Positions 26,974-38,067 of a stretch of DNA of 64,000 bases are shown piece by piece. The stretch is from positions 1,736,001-1,800,000 of the forward strand of contig JAJEJU010000025.1 of NCBI GenBank assembly GCA_021390615.1. The letters are read 5' to 3'. The stretch comes from Rhodanobacteraceae bacterium ZG21-1. Lineage in GTDB: Bacteria; Pseudomonadota; Gammaproteobacteria; Xanthomonadales; Rhodanobacteraceae. The position numbers and the translations under genes were made by a program. Each line of letters opens with the position of its first letter. Position 1 is the stretch's first letter. Below the pieces are notes generated by a model. It saw only the letters and a program-made list of their open reading frames with translations, searched no databases and had not been told where the DNA came from.

Positions 26974-26993
26974 ATCGCAATAATTATGTGCGC
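26974..26993. promoter_or_regulatory. Imperfect CGCAAT palindrome upstream of TonB receptor
   Basis: TATCGCAATAATTATGTGCG, 71 bp before the receptor start, has CGCA/TGCG ends around an ATAATTAT centre. It looks like a degenerate form of the TCGCAATATATTGCGA element before the M4 peptidase gene; one-base asymmetry makes this weak. Confidence 0.3.
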
Positions 26994-27068
26994 TGCAGCA
27001 AGAAACTTCGCCGCTGCATCACATTCCGCCACACTCGCCGCGCAGCGGCAGGCCAGCCCGGACCCACC

Positions 27069-27605
27069 TCAATCGGTAGCCAGCCGCGCGTACAGATGGA
27101 AGTCCCCTGGCTCGCCGCGAACCATGCGGTAGGCGCGCAGCAGGCCTTCGTGCCGGTAGCCGCAGCGCTGCAGCACGCGCGCCGAAGGCCGGTTGCTTTC
27201 GAGCACCGCGGCCTGGATGCGCACCCAGCCGTAGCGATGGAAGGCCCACGCGCTGACGCCTGCGCACATGGCCGTAGCGATGCCTCGGCCCCAGTGCGAG
27301 GGGCTCAGCTCGTAGGCGATCTCCGCCGTGCGATGCACGGCCGACACCGTGTGAAAGCCGATCGTGCCGACCAGTTGCCCGCTGGCGTCTTCGATGATCG
27401 CCAGGCGCCGGGGAGACTCCGCATCCGACGACTCGAAGGCATCGAACATCGGCTCCAGCGCCGCCTTCGAATCCAGATTCCAGCTGGTATGCCGCACGAC
27501 CTCGGGCTGCGACAGACAGGCATACCAGGCATCCAGATCGGTACGTTCCAGCGGCCGCAGCGACAGGCCCGGATAGGCAGATGCGGGAGCCTCGACCATC
27601 CTCAT
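27069..27605 (-). CDS. GNAT-family N-acetyltransferase (RimJ/RimL-like)
   Basis: 178 residues from the ATG at 27605. GNAT fold: LSLRPLERTDLDAWYACLSQPEVVRHTSW, then LVGTIGFHTVSAVHRTAEIAYELSPSHWGRGIATAM. The last part holds the acetyl-CoA pyrophosphate loop (GRGIAT) preceded by the family beta-bulge. The end is VLESNRPSARVLQRCGYRHEGLLRAYRMVRGEPGDFHLYARL, typical of the RimJ/RimL subgroup that acetylates protein N-termini or small molecules. The substrate is unknown. The gap to the next upstream gene is 145 bp. Confidence 0.88.
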   Translation of the reverse strand: MRMVEAPASAYPGLSLRPLERTDLDAWYACLSQPEVVRHTSWNLDSKAALEPMFDAFESSDAESPRRLAIIEDASGQLVGTIGFHTVSAVHRTAEIAYELSPSHWGRGIATAMCAGVSAWAFHRYGWVRIQAAVLESNRPSARVLQRCGYRHEGLLRAYRMVRGEPGDFHLYARLATD

Positions 27606-27750
27606 CGCGGCCTTTGCTTCGCGGCGCGGTTGCGCATGCCGGCGAGCGCCAGCGCGATCGTCGCAGCCTGCTCCCAGCAGGCCGAAGCCAGGCACTCGCC
27701 GCCGAGCGCCCCTCGTGGATGCGCGCACGCTTCGGTTGGATACATGCGCA

Positions 27751-28632
27751 CTAAGCCGGCAGCCGCGCCAGCCAGTCGCCGATCTGCTTCATCACCTGGC
27801 TGCGGCCCGGCTCGGCCTCGTTCATCAGCTCGTGGTAGAGCGCGGCGAAGTGGCGCGTGGTCAGCTGGCCGGTGCCGGCCGCCGCGGCGGAGAAATCGCT
27901 GCTGCCGGACGGATCGACCAGCTTGTCCGCCCCCGCCACCAGCAGCAGGGTGGGCAGCTTCAACGTCGGCGCATCGGCAATGCAGGCCGCGCCGGCACGG
28001 AAGATGAAGTCGGCCAGCCGCGGCGTGATGGTGCCGGAGCACAGCGGATCGGTGCGATAGGCCTCGATCACCGCCGGATCATGCGACAGATAGTCCAGCG
28101 ACAGGCCGGTGCGCAGCGGCAGGCCGGGCAGCGACACCGCCAGCACGCGGGCCAGCTTGCGCAGCCATGGCGCTTCCCAGCTGCGCAGCGCCGGCGAGGA
28201 CAACAGCAGCGCCGGCGGCGTGATGCGCCCGTCCAGCACCGTGCGCGCCGCGACCAGGCCGCCCATGCTGTGGCCGAGCAGCAGCGGCGGCCGCGGCCGG
28301 CCGGCGGCATAGCCGGCATAGACCTCGGCCAGGTCGCTGAGCAGGTCGTCGTCATGGCGCACCGCGCCGCGCCGGCCGGGGCTCAGGCCGTGCCCGCGCT
28401 GGTCGTAGCTGCGCACGTCGTAGCCGCGCGCGCGGAACCAGGCCGCCACGTGGCGGTAGCGCCCGCTGTGTTCGCCCAGTCCGTGCACCAGCAGGATCGC
28501 CCGCTCGCTCTGCGCCAGCGGCCAGCTGCGCAGACGCAGCACCTGGCCGTCGACCATGCGCTGCTGCTCGAGCACGCCTTCTTCGAGGCTGTCGGGGATG
28601 CCCGGTTGATCCGCTGCTTGCATGCTGTCCAT
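27751..28632 (-). CDS. Alpha/beta-hydrolase, monoacylglycerol lipase/lysophospholipase type
   Basis: 293 residues from the ATG at 28632 (GGAG at -10). Serine aminopeptidase S33/Hydrolase_4 fold: AILLVHGLGEHSGRYRHVAAWFRARGYDVRSYDQRGHGLSPGRRG, nucleophile GHSMGG (Ser about 123), Asp in LLVAGADKLVDPSGS, and a terminal His in the LYHELMNE motif. The HGLGEHSGRY and YHELMNE pairs are signature features of monoglyceride lipases/PldB. No signal peptide, so it should be cytosolic, turning over monoacylglycerols or lysophospholipids. Confidence 0.9.
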   Translation of the reverse strand: MDSMQAADQPGIPDSLEEGVLEQQRMVDGQVLRLRSWPLAQSERAILLVHGLGEHSGRYRHVAAWFRARGYDVRSYDQRGHGLSPGRRGAVRHDDDLLSDLAEVYAGYAAGRPRPPLLLGHSMGGLVAARTVLDGRITPPALLLSSPALRSWEAPWLRKLARVLAVSLPGLPLRTGLSLDYLSHDPAVIEAYRTDPLCSGTITPRLADFIFRAGAACIADAPTLKLPTLLLVAGADKLVDPSGSSDFSAAAAGTGQLTTRHFAALYHELMNEAEPGRSQVMKQIGDWLARLPA

Positions 28633-28757
28633 CGTCGCTCCGGCCCGCTGCGGGCAGGCGCATCATGCTACGGCACGCGCCGACCCTGCTATCCCGCTTC
28701 GACCGAAGCGGCACGCGCAGCGGCTATGCTTGTTGCCGCGCATACTCGAGGAACCGC

Positions 28758-28916
28758 ATGGGCTGCCTGCCGCTACCGCTGCTTTTCCTCGCCGGCTGCG
28801 GCATCGGCTACGTCGTGGGCGGCCAGAGCGGCGCCTTGTGGGGCGCCGGCATCGGCCTGCTGCTGGGCCTGGTCGGCATGGCCCTGCTGCTCAAGGCCTT
28901 GCGCGGTCGACGCTGA
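28758..28916 (+). CDS. Small glycine-rich membrane protein, hypothetical
   Basis: 52 residues from the ATG at 28758, with AGGAAC upstream; a longer frame from 28665 has no ribosome site. It consists of two hydrophobic segments rich in Gly, Leu and Ala (MGCLPLPLLFLAGCGIGY and GAGIGLLLGLVGMALLLKAL) and a basic end RGRR. The LAGC string in the first segment could be a lipobox, but the Cys lies within the hydrophobic core and the upstream part is short. Function unknown. Confidence 0.6.
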   Translation: MGCLPLPLLFLAGCGIGYVVGGQSGALWGAGIGLLLGLVGMALLLKALRGRR

Positions 28917-29199
28917 GCACCTGTTGCGGCTTGCTCGCAGCCGCGTGGTTTGCTGGCGATGGCCGGTAACACAGACGATGCCGTAGCCGCGTGGGCAAGC
29001 TGCAGACCGCGTGACCGCCAGCCTCGAGTCAGCCGCACCTACCCAGCCAGTCTGCGTACCTGGCCCGCGCCATCACTCGCGCAGGTATCGACCTACACTT
29101 CCTAAGTTCTTGCCCGGTCCGTACGCAGATCGCCCATCGATGGTTTGCCGGCGCGCGGACCGCGGAAGACATGGGACAGCCTCCAAGGGAAAAGCTCTT

Positions 29200-29826
29200 A
29201 TGCAACAGACCAAACCACCGCGCGGCGTTTCCGCTCACGGCGACCTGGTGCTCGGCGAGGACGGCCTGGCGCGCCCGACCTGGGCCGCCGAGGGCCTGCT
29301 GAAGAGCTACTACGACACCGAGTGGGGCATGCCGGTGCGCGACGAGCGCGGCGTGTACGAGCGCATCACCCTGGAGGCGTTCCAGAGCGGGCTGTCGTGG
29401 GCGACCATCCTGCGCAAGCGCGAGGCGTTCCGGCTGGCCTTCGACCGTTTCGAGCCGGACGCGGTGGCGGCCTACGGCGAAGCCGAGGTGGGCCGGCTGC
29501 TGGCCGATGCCGGCATCATCCGCAACACGGCCAAGATCGCCGCGGCGATCAACAACGCGGCCGCAACCATCCGCCTGCGCGAACACGGTGGCCTGGCCGA
29601 GTTCGTGTGGTCGTTCCAGCCCAAGCGCACGCCGAAGCCGCGCCGGCTCAGCGACATTCCCACCTCGTCGGCGGAATCGATCGCGCTCAGCGAGGCTCTG
29701 CGCAAGCGCGGCTTCAAGTTCGTCGGGCCGACCAATATGTACGCGCTGATGGAAGCCATCGGCATCGTCGACACCCACCTGCTGGGCAGCTACCGCCGCG
29801 GCAGCTCCGGGGTGTGGCCAGCGTGA
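29200..29826 (+). CDS. DNA-3-methyladenine glycosylase I (Tag), zinc-site-lacking form
   Basis: 208 residues from the ATG at 29200 (AAGGGA upstream). Tag fold clear: YYDTEWGMPVRDERGVYERITLEAFQSGLSWATILRKREAFRLAFD, then GIIRNTAKIAAAINNA, EFVWSF, DIPTSSAESIALSEALRKRGFKFVGPT. The base-flipping Glu (LEAFQSGLSW) and pocket Trp/Tyr of E. coli Tag are kept. Three of the four zinc-snap ligands of E. coli Tag are not: Cys4 aligns with Pro, His17 with Tyr, Cys179 with Ser. It excises 3-methyladenine from alkylated DNA if active. The N-terminus is about 20 residues longer than E. coli Tag. Confidence 0.9.
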   Translation: MQQTKPPRGVSAHGDLVLGEDGLARPTWAAEGLLKSYYDTEWGMPVRDERGVYERITLEAFQSGLSWATILRKREAFRLAFDRFEPDAVAAYGEAEVGRLLADAGIIRNTAKIAAAINNAAATIRLREHGGLAEFVWSFQPKRTPKPRRLSDIPTSSAESIALSEALRKRGFKFVGPTNMYALMEAIGIVDTHLLGSYRRGSSGVWPA

Positions 29827-29940
29827 GATGACACCCGGTCGGCGGACGGCACAAGCCCGATGGCGAGGCTGGTGCAGGCAGCCCCGGCATAAAACCGGCA
29901 CGAACCCATGCGCGCACGCCCTCGGCGCGCGTCCGCTCGC

Positions 29941-30348
29941 TTATGGACGCGCGGTTTGTGGCAACGGCCCGTACGAGGTATCGACCGCGACCTCGTAACG
30001 GTTTGCCGCACCCGCCAGCTGATGCAGCGGGATGTCCACCGACGAACCGACCTTCAGCATCGCCGCGCCGCTTCCGGCATAAAGCGGCAGCCGGCCCGAG
30101 AGATCCTTCAGCGTGACGACGAGGTTCACCTCGCCGTTGCCGATGGCCCGCGACTCGAGGCGCACTTCATGCTGGCCAGGAAAGCTCTGGGTCGAGTTTT
30201 CGGTCAGGCGCAAAAGCACGCCGTTGGCGTATGTGTTGACGGTATGAGGCGCGGTTTTCTTGATGGTGAAGTGGACCACCAGGCCATCCTCGGCCGCGGC
30301 GGTCGTGCAGAAAAACATGCCCAGCAGCACGATCTTGCCTGCTTTCAT
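29941..30348 (-). CDS. Secreted hypothetical protein
   Basis: 135 residues from the ATG at 30348 (GGGGAG upstream). Signal peptide about 1-19 (LLGMFFCTTAAAED). The mature protein looks like an all-beta domain (LVVHFTIKKTAPHTVNTYANGVLLRLTENS, HEVRLESRAIGNGEVNLVVTLKDL). I do not recognise a family. It is 133 bp downstream of the GH3 gene on the same strand and could be co-transcribed; no terminator is evident between them. Confidence 0.72.
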   Translation of the reverse strand: MKAGKIVLLGMFFCTTAAAEDGLVVHFTIKKTAPHTVNTYANGVLLRLTENSTQSFPGQHEVRLESRAIGNGEVNLVVTLKDLSGRLPLYAGSGAAMLKVGSSVDIPLHQLAGAANRYEVAVDTSYGPLPQTARP

Positions 30349-30481
30349 GAAAGCGATCTCCCCGCTCGAATCGCCCCCTATGCGGAGCATATCGGGCGGT
30401 CGACGAGATCGCCATGCACGCGTGCATCGCGCCCATGCCCACCACAGCGGAGAGCGACGGCATGCCGCCGTCGCTCGATCT

Positions 30482-32689
30482 TCACTGCCAGTTGGCGGCG
30501 GGCAGATCGACCGTCGCCTCGCCCTCGAACGCGGTAGCCGAGTGGCCCAGCTGCACGCGATAGCTGCCGGCCGGGCGCTGCCAGCCGTGCTTGGCCGGGT
30601 CGTAGTCGCCGAGCAGGCGCGGGTCCGCGGTGATTTCCACGTGGCGCACTTCGCCGGGCTTCAGCGCGACGCGGCTCCAGCCGGCCAGCCGGCGCGTGCG
30701 CGCCTCGCCGGGCAGGGTCACGTAGAGCTGCGGCACATCCACCCCGGCGCGCTTGCCGGTATTGCGCAGATCGAAGCCGACCACCAGCTTGTCGTGCTGC
30801 CAATGCGCCTGCAGCTTGTCGTAGCCGAATTCGGTGTAGCCGAGGCCGTAGCCGAACGGGAACAGCGGCTCGAGGCCTTTACGCTGGAACCAGCGGTAGC
30901 CGACGTCGGCGCCCTCGATGCGGTAGTCCACCTGGTCGGCGGGCTTGCCTTGCGGCGGCGCGCCGAGCGCGGCCAGGCCGGCGCCGGGAATCTGCGGCCG
31001 CGGCAGCTGCGATTCGTCGCGCGGCCAGCTCAGCGGCAGGCGTCCCGCCGGTGCCACTTCGCCGTACAGCAGGCGGGCGATCGCCTCGCCGCCGCCGGCG
31101 CCGGGATACCACGCCTCCAGCACGGCGCCGGTCTGCTCCAGCCAGGGCAGGCGCACCGGGCCGTTGTTCTCCAGCACCACCACGGTATGCGGATTGGCCT
31201 TGGCCACTGCCGCGACCAGCGCGTCCTGGTTGTCCGACAGCGCCATGGTGGGCCAGTCGAAGGATTCGGACGCCCACTGCTGCACGAACACCACCGCCAC
31301 GTCGGCCTGCGCCGCGAGTTTCGCCGCGGCTGCAGGGTCATGGCCATCGTCGTACTGCACCTTGCCATGCGCGCGCCGCTCGATCGCCGCCAGCGGCGCC
31401 GAGGGCTGGTAGACCACCGGGCCAGGCCAGTCGTTGCCGGGCGGCAGTCCCGGCACGGCGTTGCCCTGCGGCGACTGCACCACCGAGGAGCCGCCGCCGC
31501 TGAGCACGCCGCGGTCGGCATGCGCGCCGATCACCACCACCGACTGCGTGGGCGACAGCGGCAGCAGCGCCTGCTGGTTGCGCAGCAGCACCGCGCCGGC
31601 TTCTTCCGCCTGCTGCGCCACCTTGCGGTCCGCCGCGAAGTCGATGCTCGCGGCCTTGGCCGGATGGTCGATCGCGCCCGCCGCGAACAGGCTGCGCAGG
31701 ATGCGTTTACACATGTCGTCCAGGCGCGACTGCGGCACTTCGCCGGACGCCAGCGCCGCGCGCAGCGGCTGGTCGAAATACACCTTGTCGTCGAAGGTCT
31801 CGCCGGCCGATTCCTGGTCCAGCCCGGCCAGCGCCGACTTGCCCGCGCTGTGCACCGCGCCCCAGTCCGACATCACGAAGCCGGGATAAGCCCAGTCGCG
31901 CTTGAGCACCTGGTTGAGCAGCCAGTCGTTCTCGCAGGCGTAGACCAGGTTCACCCGGTTGTACGAGCACATCACCGAACCGGGATGGCCGGCGTCGATG
32001 GCGATGCGGAAGGCCAGCAGGTCCGACTCCTGCGCCGCGGTCGGATCGACCTGCGCGCTGTGCGTGTTGCGCCCGGTCTCCAGGTCGTTGAGGGCGTAGT
32101 GCTTGATGGTGGAGACCACGTGCTGGCTCTGGATGCCGGCAATGGCGTGGCCGGCGATGATGCCGGCCAGCAAGGGATCTTCGCCGGCATATTCGAAGTT
32201 GCGCCCGTTGCGCGGATCGCGCGCCAGGTCGACGCCGCCGGCCAGCATCACGTTGAAGCCGCGGCGGTGCGCCTCGCTGCCGATCATCGCGCCGCCGGCG
32301 TAGGCCACCTGCGGGTCGAAGCTGGCCGCGGTGGCCAGCCCGGACGGCAGCGAGGTGGCGCCGATCTCGCGCGGCTTGGCCACGCCCAGGCCGGCATCGC
32401 TCTCCTGGATCGCCGGCAGCCCCAGCCGCTCGATCGCCGGCATGTAGCCGGCCGAGCCCAGCGCGCCGGGTGCCTTGGTGTGGCCGTTCTGGCTGTCGCC
32501 GAACTCGGTGCGGACCAGCTGGAATTTCTCGTCCTGGGTCATCGCCTTCAGCACCAGCGCGGCGCGCTGGTCGGGCGAGAGCTGCGGATTCATCCACGGC
32601 CGCGCCGGCGTGTCCGCAGCGCCGACCGCCTGGGCCAGGCACAGCCCGCCGAAAGCGAGCCACCAACGATTGCCGAATGTCCGTCGCAT
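30482..32689 (-). CDS. Secreted GH3 family beta-glucosidase
   Basis: 735 residues from the ATG at 32689, which has GAGGTGGAG upstream. Signal peptide about 1-24 (LAQAVGAAD). GH3 N-terminal TIM barrel (about 60-350) with [28 protein letters not shown] and the nucleophile Asp275 in [14 protein letters not shown]3 C-terminal alpha/beta sandwich (about 380-600) with [20 protein letters not shown]. Fibronectin III-like domain (about 640-735). It releases glucose or related sugars from beta-linked oligosaccharides in the periplasm. Divergent from lhr across 199 bp. Confidence 0.93.
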   Translation of the reverse strand: MRRTFGNRWWLAFGGLCLAQAVGAADTPARPWMNPQLSPDQRAALVLKAMTQDEKFQLVRTEFGDSQNGHTKAPGALGSAGYMPAIERLGLPAIQESDAGLGVAKPREIGATSLPSGLATAASFDPQVAYAGGAMIGSEAHRRGFNVMLAGGVDLARDPRNGRNFEYAGEDPLLAGIIAGHAIAGIQSQHVVSTIKHYALNDLETGRNTHSAQVDPTAAQESDLLAFRIAIDAGHPGSVMCSYNRVNLVYACENDWLLNQVLKRDWAYPGFVMSDWGAVHSAGKSALAGLDQESAGETFDDKVYFDQPLRAALASGEVPQSRLDDMCKRILRSLFAAGAIDHPAKAASIDFAADRKVAQQAEEAGAVLLRNQQALLPLSPTQSVVVIGAHADRGVLSGGGSSVVQSPQGNAVPGLPPGNDWPGPVVYQPSAPLAAIERRAHGKVQYDDGHDPAAAAKLAAQADVAVVFVQQWASESFDWPTMALSDNQDALVAAVAKANPHTVVVLENNGPVRLPWLEQTGAVLEAWYPGAGGGEAIARLLYGEVAPAGRLPLSWPRDESQLPRPQIPGAGLAALGAPPQGKPADQVDYRIEGADVGYRWFQRKGLEPLFPFGYGLGYTEFGYDKLQAHWQHDKLVVGFDLRNTGKRAGVDVPQLYVTLPGEARTRRLAGWSRVALKPGEVRHVEITADPRLLGDYDPAKHGWQRPAGSYRVQLGHSATAFEGEATVDLPAANWQ

Positions 32690-32888
32690 CACTCCACCTC
32701 GTGCCGGCTTTCCATCGGGCTTCAAGCATGGGCAATCGAGCCGGGCAGCACAAGCGACGGCGTCTCAGGCATTGAGACGGCGGCTTGCGAGCTTTTCACC
32801 TCGCCCCCATTTTCACTGGCGCCCCATTACGATGGGTGTGGCCTTCCCTGCAGCCGAGCGCGCGAGCACCGCGCGCGGGAGTTTGTCG

Positions 32889-35800
32889 ATGCCAGCCAGC
32901 CAGGTCCCGTCCGATCCGGTGCTGGACGCCTTCCACCCCGCCGTCGCGGCCTGGTTCCGCGCCAGCTTTCCCGCGCCCACCGCGGCGCAGGCCAGCGCGT
33001 GGCCGTCGATCCGCGCCGGCCAGCACACCCTGGTCGCCGCGCCGACCGGCTCGGGCAAGACCCTGACCGCCTTCCTCGCCGCGATCGACCAGCTGGTGCG
33101 CGCCGGCGTCGCCGCCGGCGGCGTGCTGCCCGACACCACCGGGGTGGTCTACGTGTCGCCGCTGAAGGCGCTGTCGAACGACATCCACATCAACCTGGAG
33201 GCGCCGCTGGAAGGCATCCGCGCCGAGCTGGAAAAGCTCGGCCTGCCCGACGTGGCGATCCGCACCGCGGTGCGCACCGGCGACACCCCGCAGGGCGAGC
33301 GCGCGCTGCTGCGCAAGCAGCCGCCGCACATCCTGGTGACCACCCCGGAATCGCTGTACGTGCTGCTCGGCTCCGAATCCGGGCGCAGCATGCTGGGCGA
33401 CGTGCACACGGTGATCGTCGACGAAATCCACGCCATCGCCGACAGCAAGCGCGGCTCGCACCTGGCGCTGTCGCTGGAGCGGCTGGAATCGCTGTGCCAG
33501 CGCCGCCTGCTGCGCATCGGCCTGTCGGCGACGCAGAAGCCGATCGAGGAAGTGGCGCGCTTCCTGGTCGGCACGCAGCAGCACACCGGCCTGCCGCAGC
33601 CGGCTGAGACCGACGACGACACCCCGGCCGACTGCCGCATCGTCGACACCGGCCATGCGCGTGCGCGCGATCTCGCGCTGGAACTGCCGCCCGTGCCGCT
33701 GGAAGCGGTGATGTCCAACGACGCCTGGGAACTGGTGTACGACCGCGTGGCCAAGCTGGTGCGCGCGCACCGCACCACCCTGGTCTTCGTCAACACGCGG
33801 CGCATGGCCGAGCGGGTGGCGCGGCATCTGTCCGAACGGCTGGGCAAGGAAGCGGTGGCCGCGCACCACGGCAGCCTGGCCAAGGAACAGCGGCTGGACG
33901 CCGAGCAGCGCCTGAAGCGCGGCGAGCTGGCGGTGCTGGTGGCCACCGCCTCGCTGGAGCTGGGCATCGACATCGGTGACGTGGAACTGGTCTGCCAGCT
34001 CGGCTCGCCGCGCTCGATCGCCGCCTTCCTGCAGCGCGCCGGCCGCGCCGGCCATGCGGTGGACGGCACTCCGAAGGCACGCCTGTTCCCGGCCACCCGC
34101 GACGATCTGGCCGAATGCAGCGCCCTGCTCGACTGCGTGCGCCGCGGCGAGCTGGACGCGCTGGCGATTCCGCCGCAGCCGATCGACGTGCTGGCGCAGC
34201 AGCTTGTGGCCGAGGTGGCCTGCCAGGACTGGGACGAGGACGCCTTGTTCGCCCTGGTGCGGCGCGCGCATCCGTATCGCCGGCTGCGCCGCGAGCGCTT
34301 CGACGCAGTGGTGCGCATGCTGGCCGAAGGCTTCAGCACGCGGCTGGGCGCACGCGGCGCCTACGTGCATCGCGACGCCGTGCATCGCCAGCTGCGCGGC
34401 CGGCGCGGCGCGCGGCTCACCGCGATGACGTCCGGCGGCACCATTCCGGACACCGCCGACTACAAGGTGGTGCTGGAGCCGCAGGCCACCTTGATCGGCA
34501 CGGTGCACGAGGATTTCGCGGTCGAGAGCCTGGCCGGCGACGTGTTCCAGCTCGGCAACGCCAGCTACCGCATCCTGCGCGTGGAGCGCGACCGCCTGCG
34601 CGTGGAAGATGCGCGCGGCGCGCCGCCGAGCATCCCGTTCTGGCTGGGCGAGGCGCCCGGGCGCAGCGACGAGCTTTCGCTGGGCGTGTCGCGCCTGCGC
34701 GAAGAGATCGCAACGCGGCTCGACCAAGGCGGCCTGCCGGTCGCACTGCGCTGGCTGCGCGAGGAGCTGGGCCTCGGCGAGTCGGCGGCGCAGCAGCTGG
34801 CCGATTATCTGGCGCGGGCCAAGGCCGCGCTGGGCGTGCTGCCGACGCAGGCCACCCTGGTGTTCGAGCGCTTCTTCGACGAGTCCGGCGGCACCCAGCT
34901 GGTGATCCACACGCCCTACGGCAGCCGCATCAACCGCGCCTGGGGCCTGGCCCTGCGCAAGCGCTTCTGCCGCCAGTTCAACTTCGAACTGCAGGCGGCC
35001 GCGACCGAGGACGCCATCGTGCTGTCGCTGTCGACCAGTCACAGCTTTCCGCTGGAGGAAGTGGCGCGCTACCTGCACTCGGGCAGCGCCGAGCACGTGC
35101 TCGTGCAAGCCTTGCTGGACGCGCCGTTGTTTCCCACCCGCTGGCGCTGGAACGCCACCACCGCGCTGGCGCTGCCGCGCTTCCAGGGCGGCAAGAAAGT
35201 GCCTCCGCAGCTGCAGCGCATGAAGAGCGAGGACCTGCTGGCCACGGTATTCCCCGACCAGGTGGCCTGCCTGGAGAACATCGTCGGCGAGCGCGAGATT
35301 CCCGATCATCCGCTGGTCGAGCAGACCTTGCACGACTGCCTGCACGAAGCGATGGACGTGGACGGCCTGCTGCGCATCCTGCATGGGCTGGAAAGCGGCT
35401 CGATCAGCGTGGTCGCGCGCGACCTGGCCGCGCCCAGTCCGCTGGCTGCCGAGGTACTGGGCGCCGCGCCCTACGCCTTCCTCGACGATGCGCCGCTGGA
35501 AGAGCGCCGCACCCAGGCGGTACAAAACCGTCGCTGGGGCGATCCGCAAAGCGCGGACGACCTGGGCCGGCTCGACCAGGCCGCGATCGACGCGGTGCGC
35601 GAGGAAGCCTGGCCGCAGGTGCGCAGCGCCGACGAAATGCACGACGCGCTCGGCGTGCTCGGCTTCGTCACCGCGGCGGAAGCGCTCGCCGAGCATGGCT
35701 GGGACGAGCGCCTGCAGACACTGGCGCGCGACCGCCGCGCTACCCGGCTCACCCGCGACGCCACCACCGGTCAGCCAGCTTTGGACGTCTGGACGTCTGC

Positions 35801-37280
35801 CGAAAATCTTCCGATGTGGCAGGCCGTGCACGCCGATGCCGCGATGCGCCCGCCGATCGCCGCGCCGGCCGAACACGCCGCCCGCGCCTGGAGCCGTGAG
35901 GATGCGCTGCTGGAATTGCTGCGTGGCAGGCTGGGCGCGCTAGGGCCGACCACCGCGCCCGCGCTGGCCGCCTCGCTGGCGATCGATATCGCCGAAGTGG
36001 ACGCCGTGCTGCTGCGCCTGCAGACGCAGGGCTATGTGATGCAGGGTTACTTCAGTGCAGGAGCAGGCGAGATCGAGTGGTGCGAGCGTCACCTGCTGGC
36101 GCGCATCCACCGCTACACCCTCGGCCGCCTGCGCCGCGAGATCGAGCCGGTCAGCCGGCGCGACCTGATGCGCTTCCTGTTCGACTGGCAGCACCTCGCG
36201 CCGGGCGCGCGCCTGCGCGGGTCGGATGCGCTGGAGGCGACGCTGGCCCAGCTGGAAGGCTATGAGGCCGCCGCCGGCGCCTGGGAAGCGGAGATCCTGC
36301 CCGCGCGCATCGAGGACTACGCCATCCACTGGCTGGACGACCTCTGCCGCGCCGGGCGCGTGGTATGGCATCGGCTGCGCCAGGGCGGCGGCGGCAACGG
36401 CCCGGTGCGGGCGACCCCGATCGTGCTGCTGCCGCGGCGCAGCGCGACCGTGTGGAGCGCGCTCGCTGCCGGCGAGGCGGCGCAGCCGGCCCTGCTGTCC
36501 TCGCGCGCGCAGGCGGTGGCCGACGTGCTGCAGGCCCAGGGCGCGCTGTTCTTCGACGAGCTGCTGTCGGCCGCGCGCCTGCTGCGCACCGAGCTGGAAG
36601 ACGCGCTGGGCGAGCTGGTTGCCGCCGGGCGCATCAGCGCCGACAGCTTCGGCGGCCTGCGCGCCCTGCTGCTGCCGGCGGCCAAGCGCGACGGCCTGCG
36701 CCACCGGCGCCTGCAGCGGCATCGCCTGAACGGCATCGAGGACGCCGGGCGCTGGGCGCTGACGCGTGCGCCAGCCGCTGCCGATGCCGAATCCGATGCG
36801 GAGGCGCTGGAGCACGTCGCACGCAGCCTGCTGCGCCGCTACGGCGTGGTGTTCTGGAAGCTGCTGGAGCGCGAGGCGCCGTGGCTGCCGAGCTGGCGCG
36901 AACTGCTGCGTGTCTACCGCCGGCTGGAAGCGCGCGGCGAGATCCGCGGTGGCCGCTTCGTCGAAGGCCTGGTCGGCGAGCAGTTCGCCCTGCCGGAAGC
37001 GGTGGCCCAGCTGCGTAGCGTGCGCCAGCGTCCGCACGACGGCCAGCGCGTGCTGCTCAGCGGCTGCGATCCGCTGAACCTGGTCGGCACCGTGCTGGCC
37101 GGCGACAAGCTGCCTGCCCTGATCGGCACGCGCATCCTCTACGAAGACGGCGTCGCCGTGGCCGCCCTGGTGGCGAACAAGCCGCAGTGGCTGATCGAGG
37201 CCGACAGCGAGCGACAGCAGCATTGGCGCAACGCCTTGTTGCGCCGTCCCGAGCCGGCGGCCCATCATGCCTCGGGCTAG
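32889..37280 (+). CDS. lhr: Lhr-family ATP-dependent helicase
   Basis: 1463 residues from the ATG at 32889 (GGGAG at about -13), near the E. coli length of 1538. Helicase motif I is APTGSGKT (Lys57), motif Ia [12 protein letters not shown], motif II DEIH (178-181), then SATQKP (III). Motifs IV-VI follow with [37 protein letters not shown] and [10 protein letters not shown]. The Lhr core winged-helix and beta-barrel (about 380-830) come next, then a C-terminal winged-helix array related to AlkZ/HTH_42 proteins (about 900-1440) that in E. coli Lhr carries uracil-DNA glycosylase activity. It translocates 3'-5' on ssDNA in repair. Full length and intact. Confidence 0.94.
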   Translation: MPASQVPSDPVLDAFHPAVAAWFRASFPAPTAAQASAWPSIRAGQHTLVAAPTGSGKTLTAFLAAIDQLVRAGVAAGGVLPDTTGVVYVSPLKALSNDIHINLEAPLEGIRAELEKLGLPDVAIRTAVRTGDTPQGERALLRKQPPHILVTTPESLYVLLGSESGRSMLGDVHTVIVDEIHAIADSKRGSHLALSLERLESLCQRRLLRIGLSATQKPIEEVARFLVGTQQHTGLPQPAETDDDTPADCRIVDTGHARARDLALELPPVPLEAVMSNDAWELVYDRVAKLVRAHRTTLVFVNTRRMAERVARHLSERLGKEAVAAHHGSLAKEQRLDAEQRLKRGELAVLVATASLELGIDIGDVELVCQLGSPRSIAAFLQRAGRAGHAVDGTPKARLFPATRDDLAECSALLDCVRRGELDALAIPPQPIDVLAQQLVAEVACQDWDEDALFALVRRAHPYRRLRRERFDAVVRMLAEGFSTRLGARGAYVHRDAVHRQLRGRRGARLTAMTSGGTIPDTADYKVVLEPQATLIGTVHEDFAVESLAGDVFQLGNASYRILRVERDRLRVEDARGAPPSIPFWLGEAPGRSDELSLGVSRLREEIATRLDQGGLPVALRWLREELGLGESAAQQLADYLARAKAALGVLPTQATLVFERFFDESGGTQLVIHTPYGSRINRAWGLALRKRFCRQFNFELQAAATEDAIVLSLSTSHSFPLEEVARYLHSGSAEHVLVQALLDAPLFPTRWRWNATTALALPRFQGGKKVPPQLQRMKSEDLLATVFPDQVACLENIVGEREIPDHPLVEQTLHDCLHEAMDVDGLLRILHGLESGSISVVARDLAAPSPLAAEVLGAAPYAFLDDAPLEERRTQAVQNRRWGDPQSADDLGRLDQAAIDAVREEAWPQVRSADEMHDALGVLGFVTAAEALAEHGWDERLQTLARDRRATRLTRDATTGQPALDVWTSAENLPMWQAVHADAAMRPPIAAPAEHAARAWSREDALLELLRGRLGALGPTTAPALAASLAIDIAEVDAVLLRLQTQGYVMQGYFSAGAGEIEWCERHLLARIHRYTLGRLRREIEPVSRRDLMRFLFDWQHLAPGARLRGSDALEATLAQLEGYEAAAGAWEAEILPARIEDYAIHWLDDLCRAGRVVWHRLRQGGGGNGPVRATPIVLLPRRSATVWSALAAGEAAQPALLSSRAQAVADVLQAQGALFFDELLSAARLLRTELEDALGELVAAGRISADSFGGLRALLLPAAKRDGLRHRRLQRHRLNGIEDAGRWALTRAPAAADAESDAEALEHVARSLLRRYGVVFWKLLEREAPWLPSWRELLRVYRRLEARGEIRGGRFVEGLVGEQFALPEAVAQLRSVRQRPHDGQRVLLSGCDPLNLVGTVLAGDKLPALIGTRILYEDGVAVAALVANKPQWLIEADSERQQHWRNALLRRPEPAAHHASG

Positions 37281-37335
37281 TCTCGCCGTCAGCACGGGGT
37301 GACTTGAAACCCGTTCAACCGGGAGGCGACCTTCG

Positions 37336-37863
37336 ATGAAAGCGTCCGTGTTTGTGGGCATCAGCGTCGACGGCTTCATGGCCAGGCCGGACGGCGCCCT
37401 GGACTTCCTGCCGGAGAACGCCGAGCCGCATGGCTACGAGGAATTCGTAGCCACGGTCGATGCGCTGGTGATCGGCCGCAAGACCTACGAGGTCGTGCTG
37501 GGATTCGGCGTCTGGCCCTACGGCAGCAAGCCGGTCTACGTGCTGAGCACGCGAGCGCTGGCGCCGCCGCCGGCCGGCGCCGTGATGACCCAGCTGTCGG
37601 GAACCCCGCAGGAGGTCGCTGCGCAACTGGAAGCGCGCGGCGTCCGACACGCCTACGTGGACGGCGGCATCACTATCCAGGGCTTTCTGCGCGCCGGGCT
37701 GATCCAGCGACTCGTGGTCACCCGCGTGCCGGTGCTGATCGGCGCCGGCATTCCCTTGTTCGGCGCCTTGTCGTCCGATCTCGCGCTCAGGCACGTCGCC
37801 ACCCGCCATTACCCCAGCGGCCTGGTGCAAAGCGAATACGAGGTCGTCGACGCGCTGGCGTAA
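37336..37863 (+). CDS. Dihydrofolate reductase-like (RibD C-terminal) protein
   Basis: 175 residues with a GGGAGG ribosome site. RibD_C/DHFR fold: MKASVFVGISVDGFMARPDGALDFL, DALVIGRKTYEVVLGFGVWPYGSKPVYVLS, then HAYVDGGITIQGFLRAGLIQRLVVTRVPVLIGAGIPLF. This stand-alone subgroup (YyaP/YwjB-like) binds NADPH but its substrate is generally unknown. It starts 55 bp after lhr with no terminator between them, so it may be read from the same transcript. Confidence 0.88.
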   Translation: MKASVFVGISVDGFMARPDGALDFLPENAEPHGYEEFVATVDALVIGRKTYEVVLGFGVWPYGSKPVYVLSTRALAPPPAGAVMTQLSGTPQEVAAQLEARGVRHAYVDGGITIQGFLRAGLIQRLVVTRVPVLIGAGIPLFGALSSDLALRHVATRHYPSGLVQSEYEVVDALA

Positions 37864-38067
37864 CGACGCGCCGACGTGCGCGGTGGCAGCACGAACCTCA
37901 AGCGTCGTTTATTCGCTGCATCGATCCGGCGCAGCATCGGCGTTCGCGGCGCCGCTGGCGAGCGATCATGCGGTCCACTCGATGACTCGATGGATGCCGT
38001 ACGTACCCACGATCGCCGGCTCGCACCGGCCAGCAAGCGCCAGCGCCCGGAAGCGCGCACCGCACGC

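Noticed and set aside
35783-35798. GGACGTCT tandem pair as a MetJ operator
   Set aside because: It lies deep inside the lhr coding sequence (LDVWTSA), with no gene start nearby.
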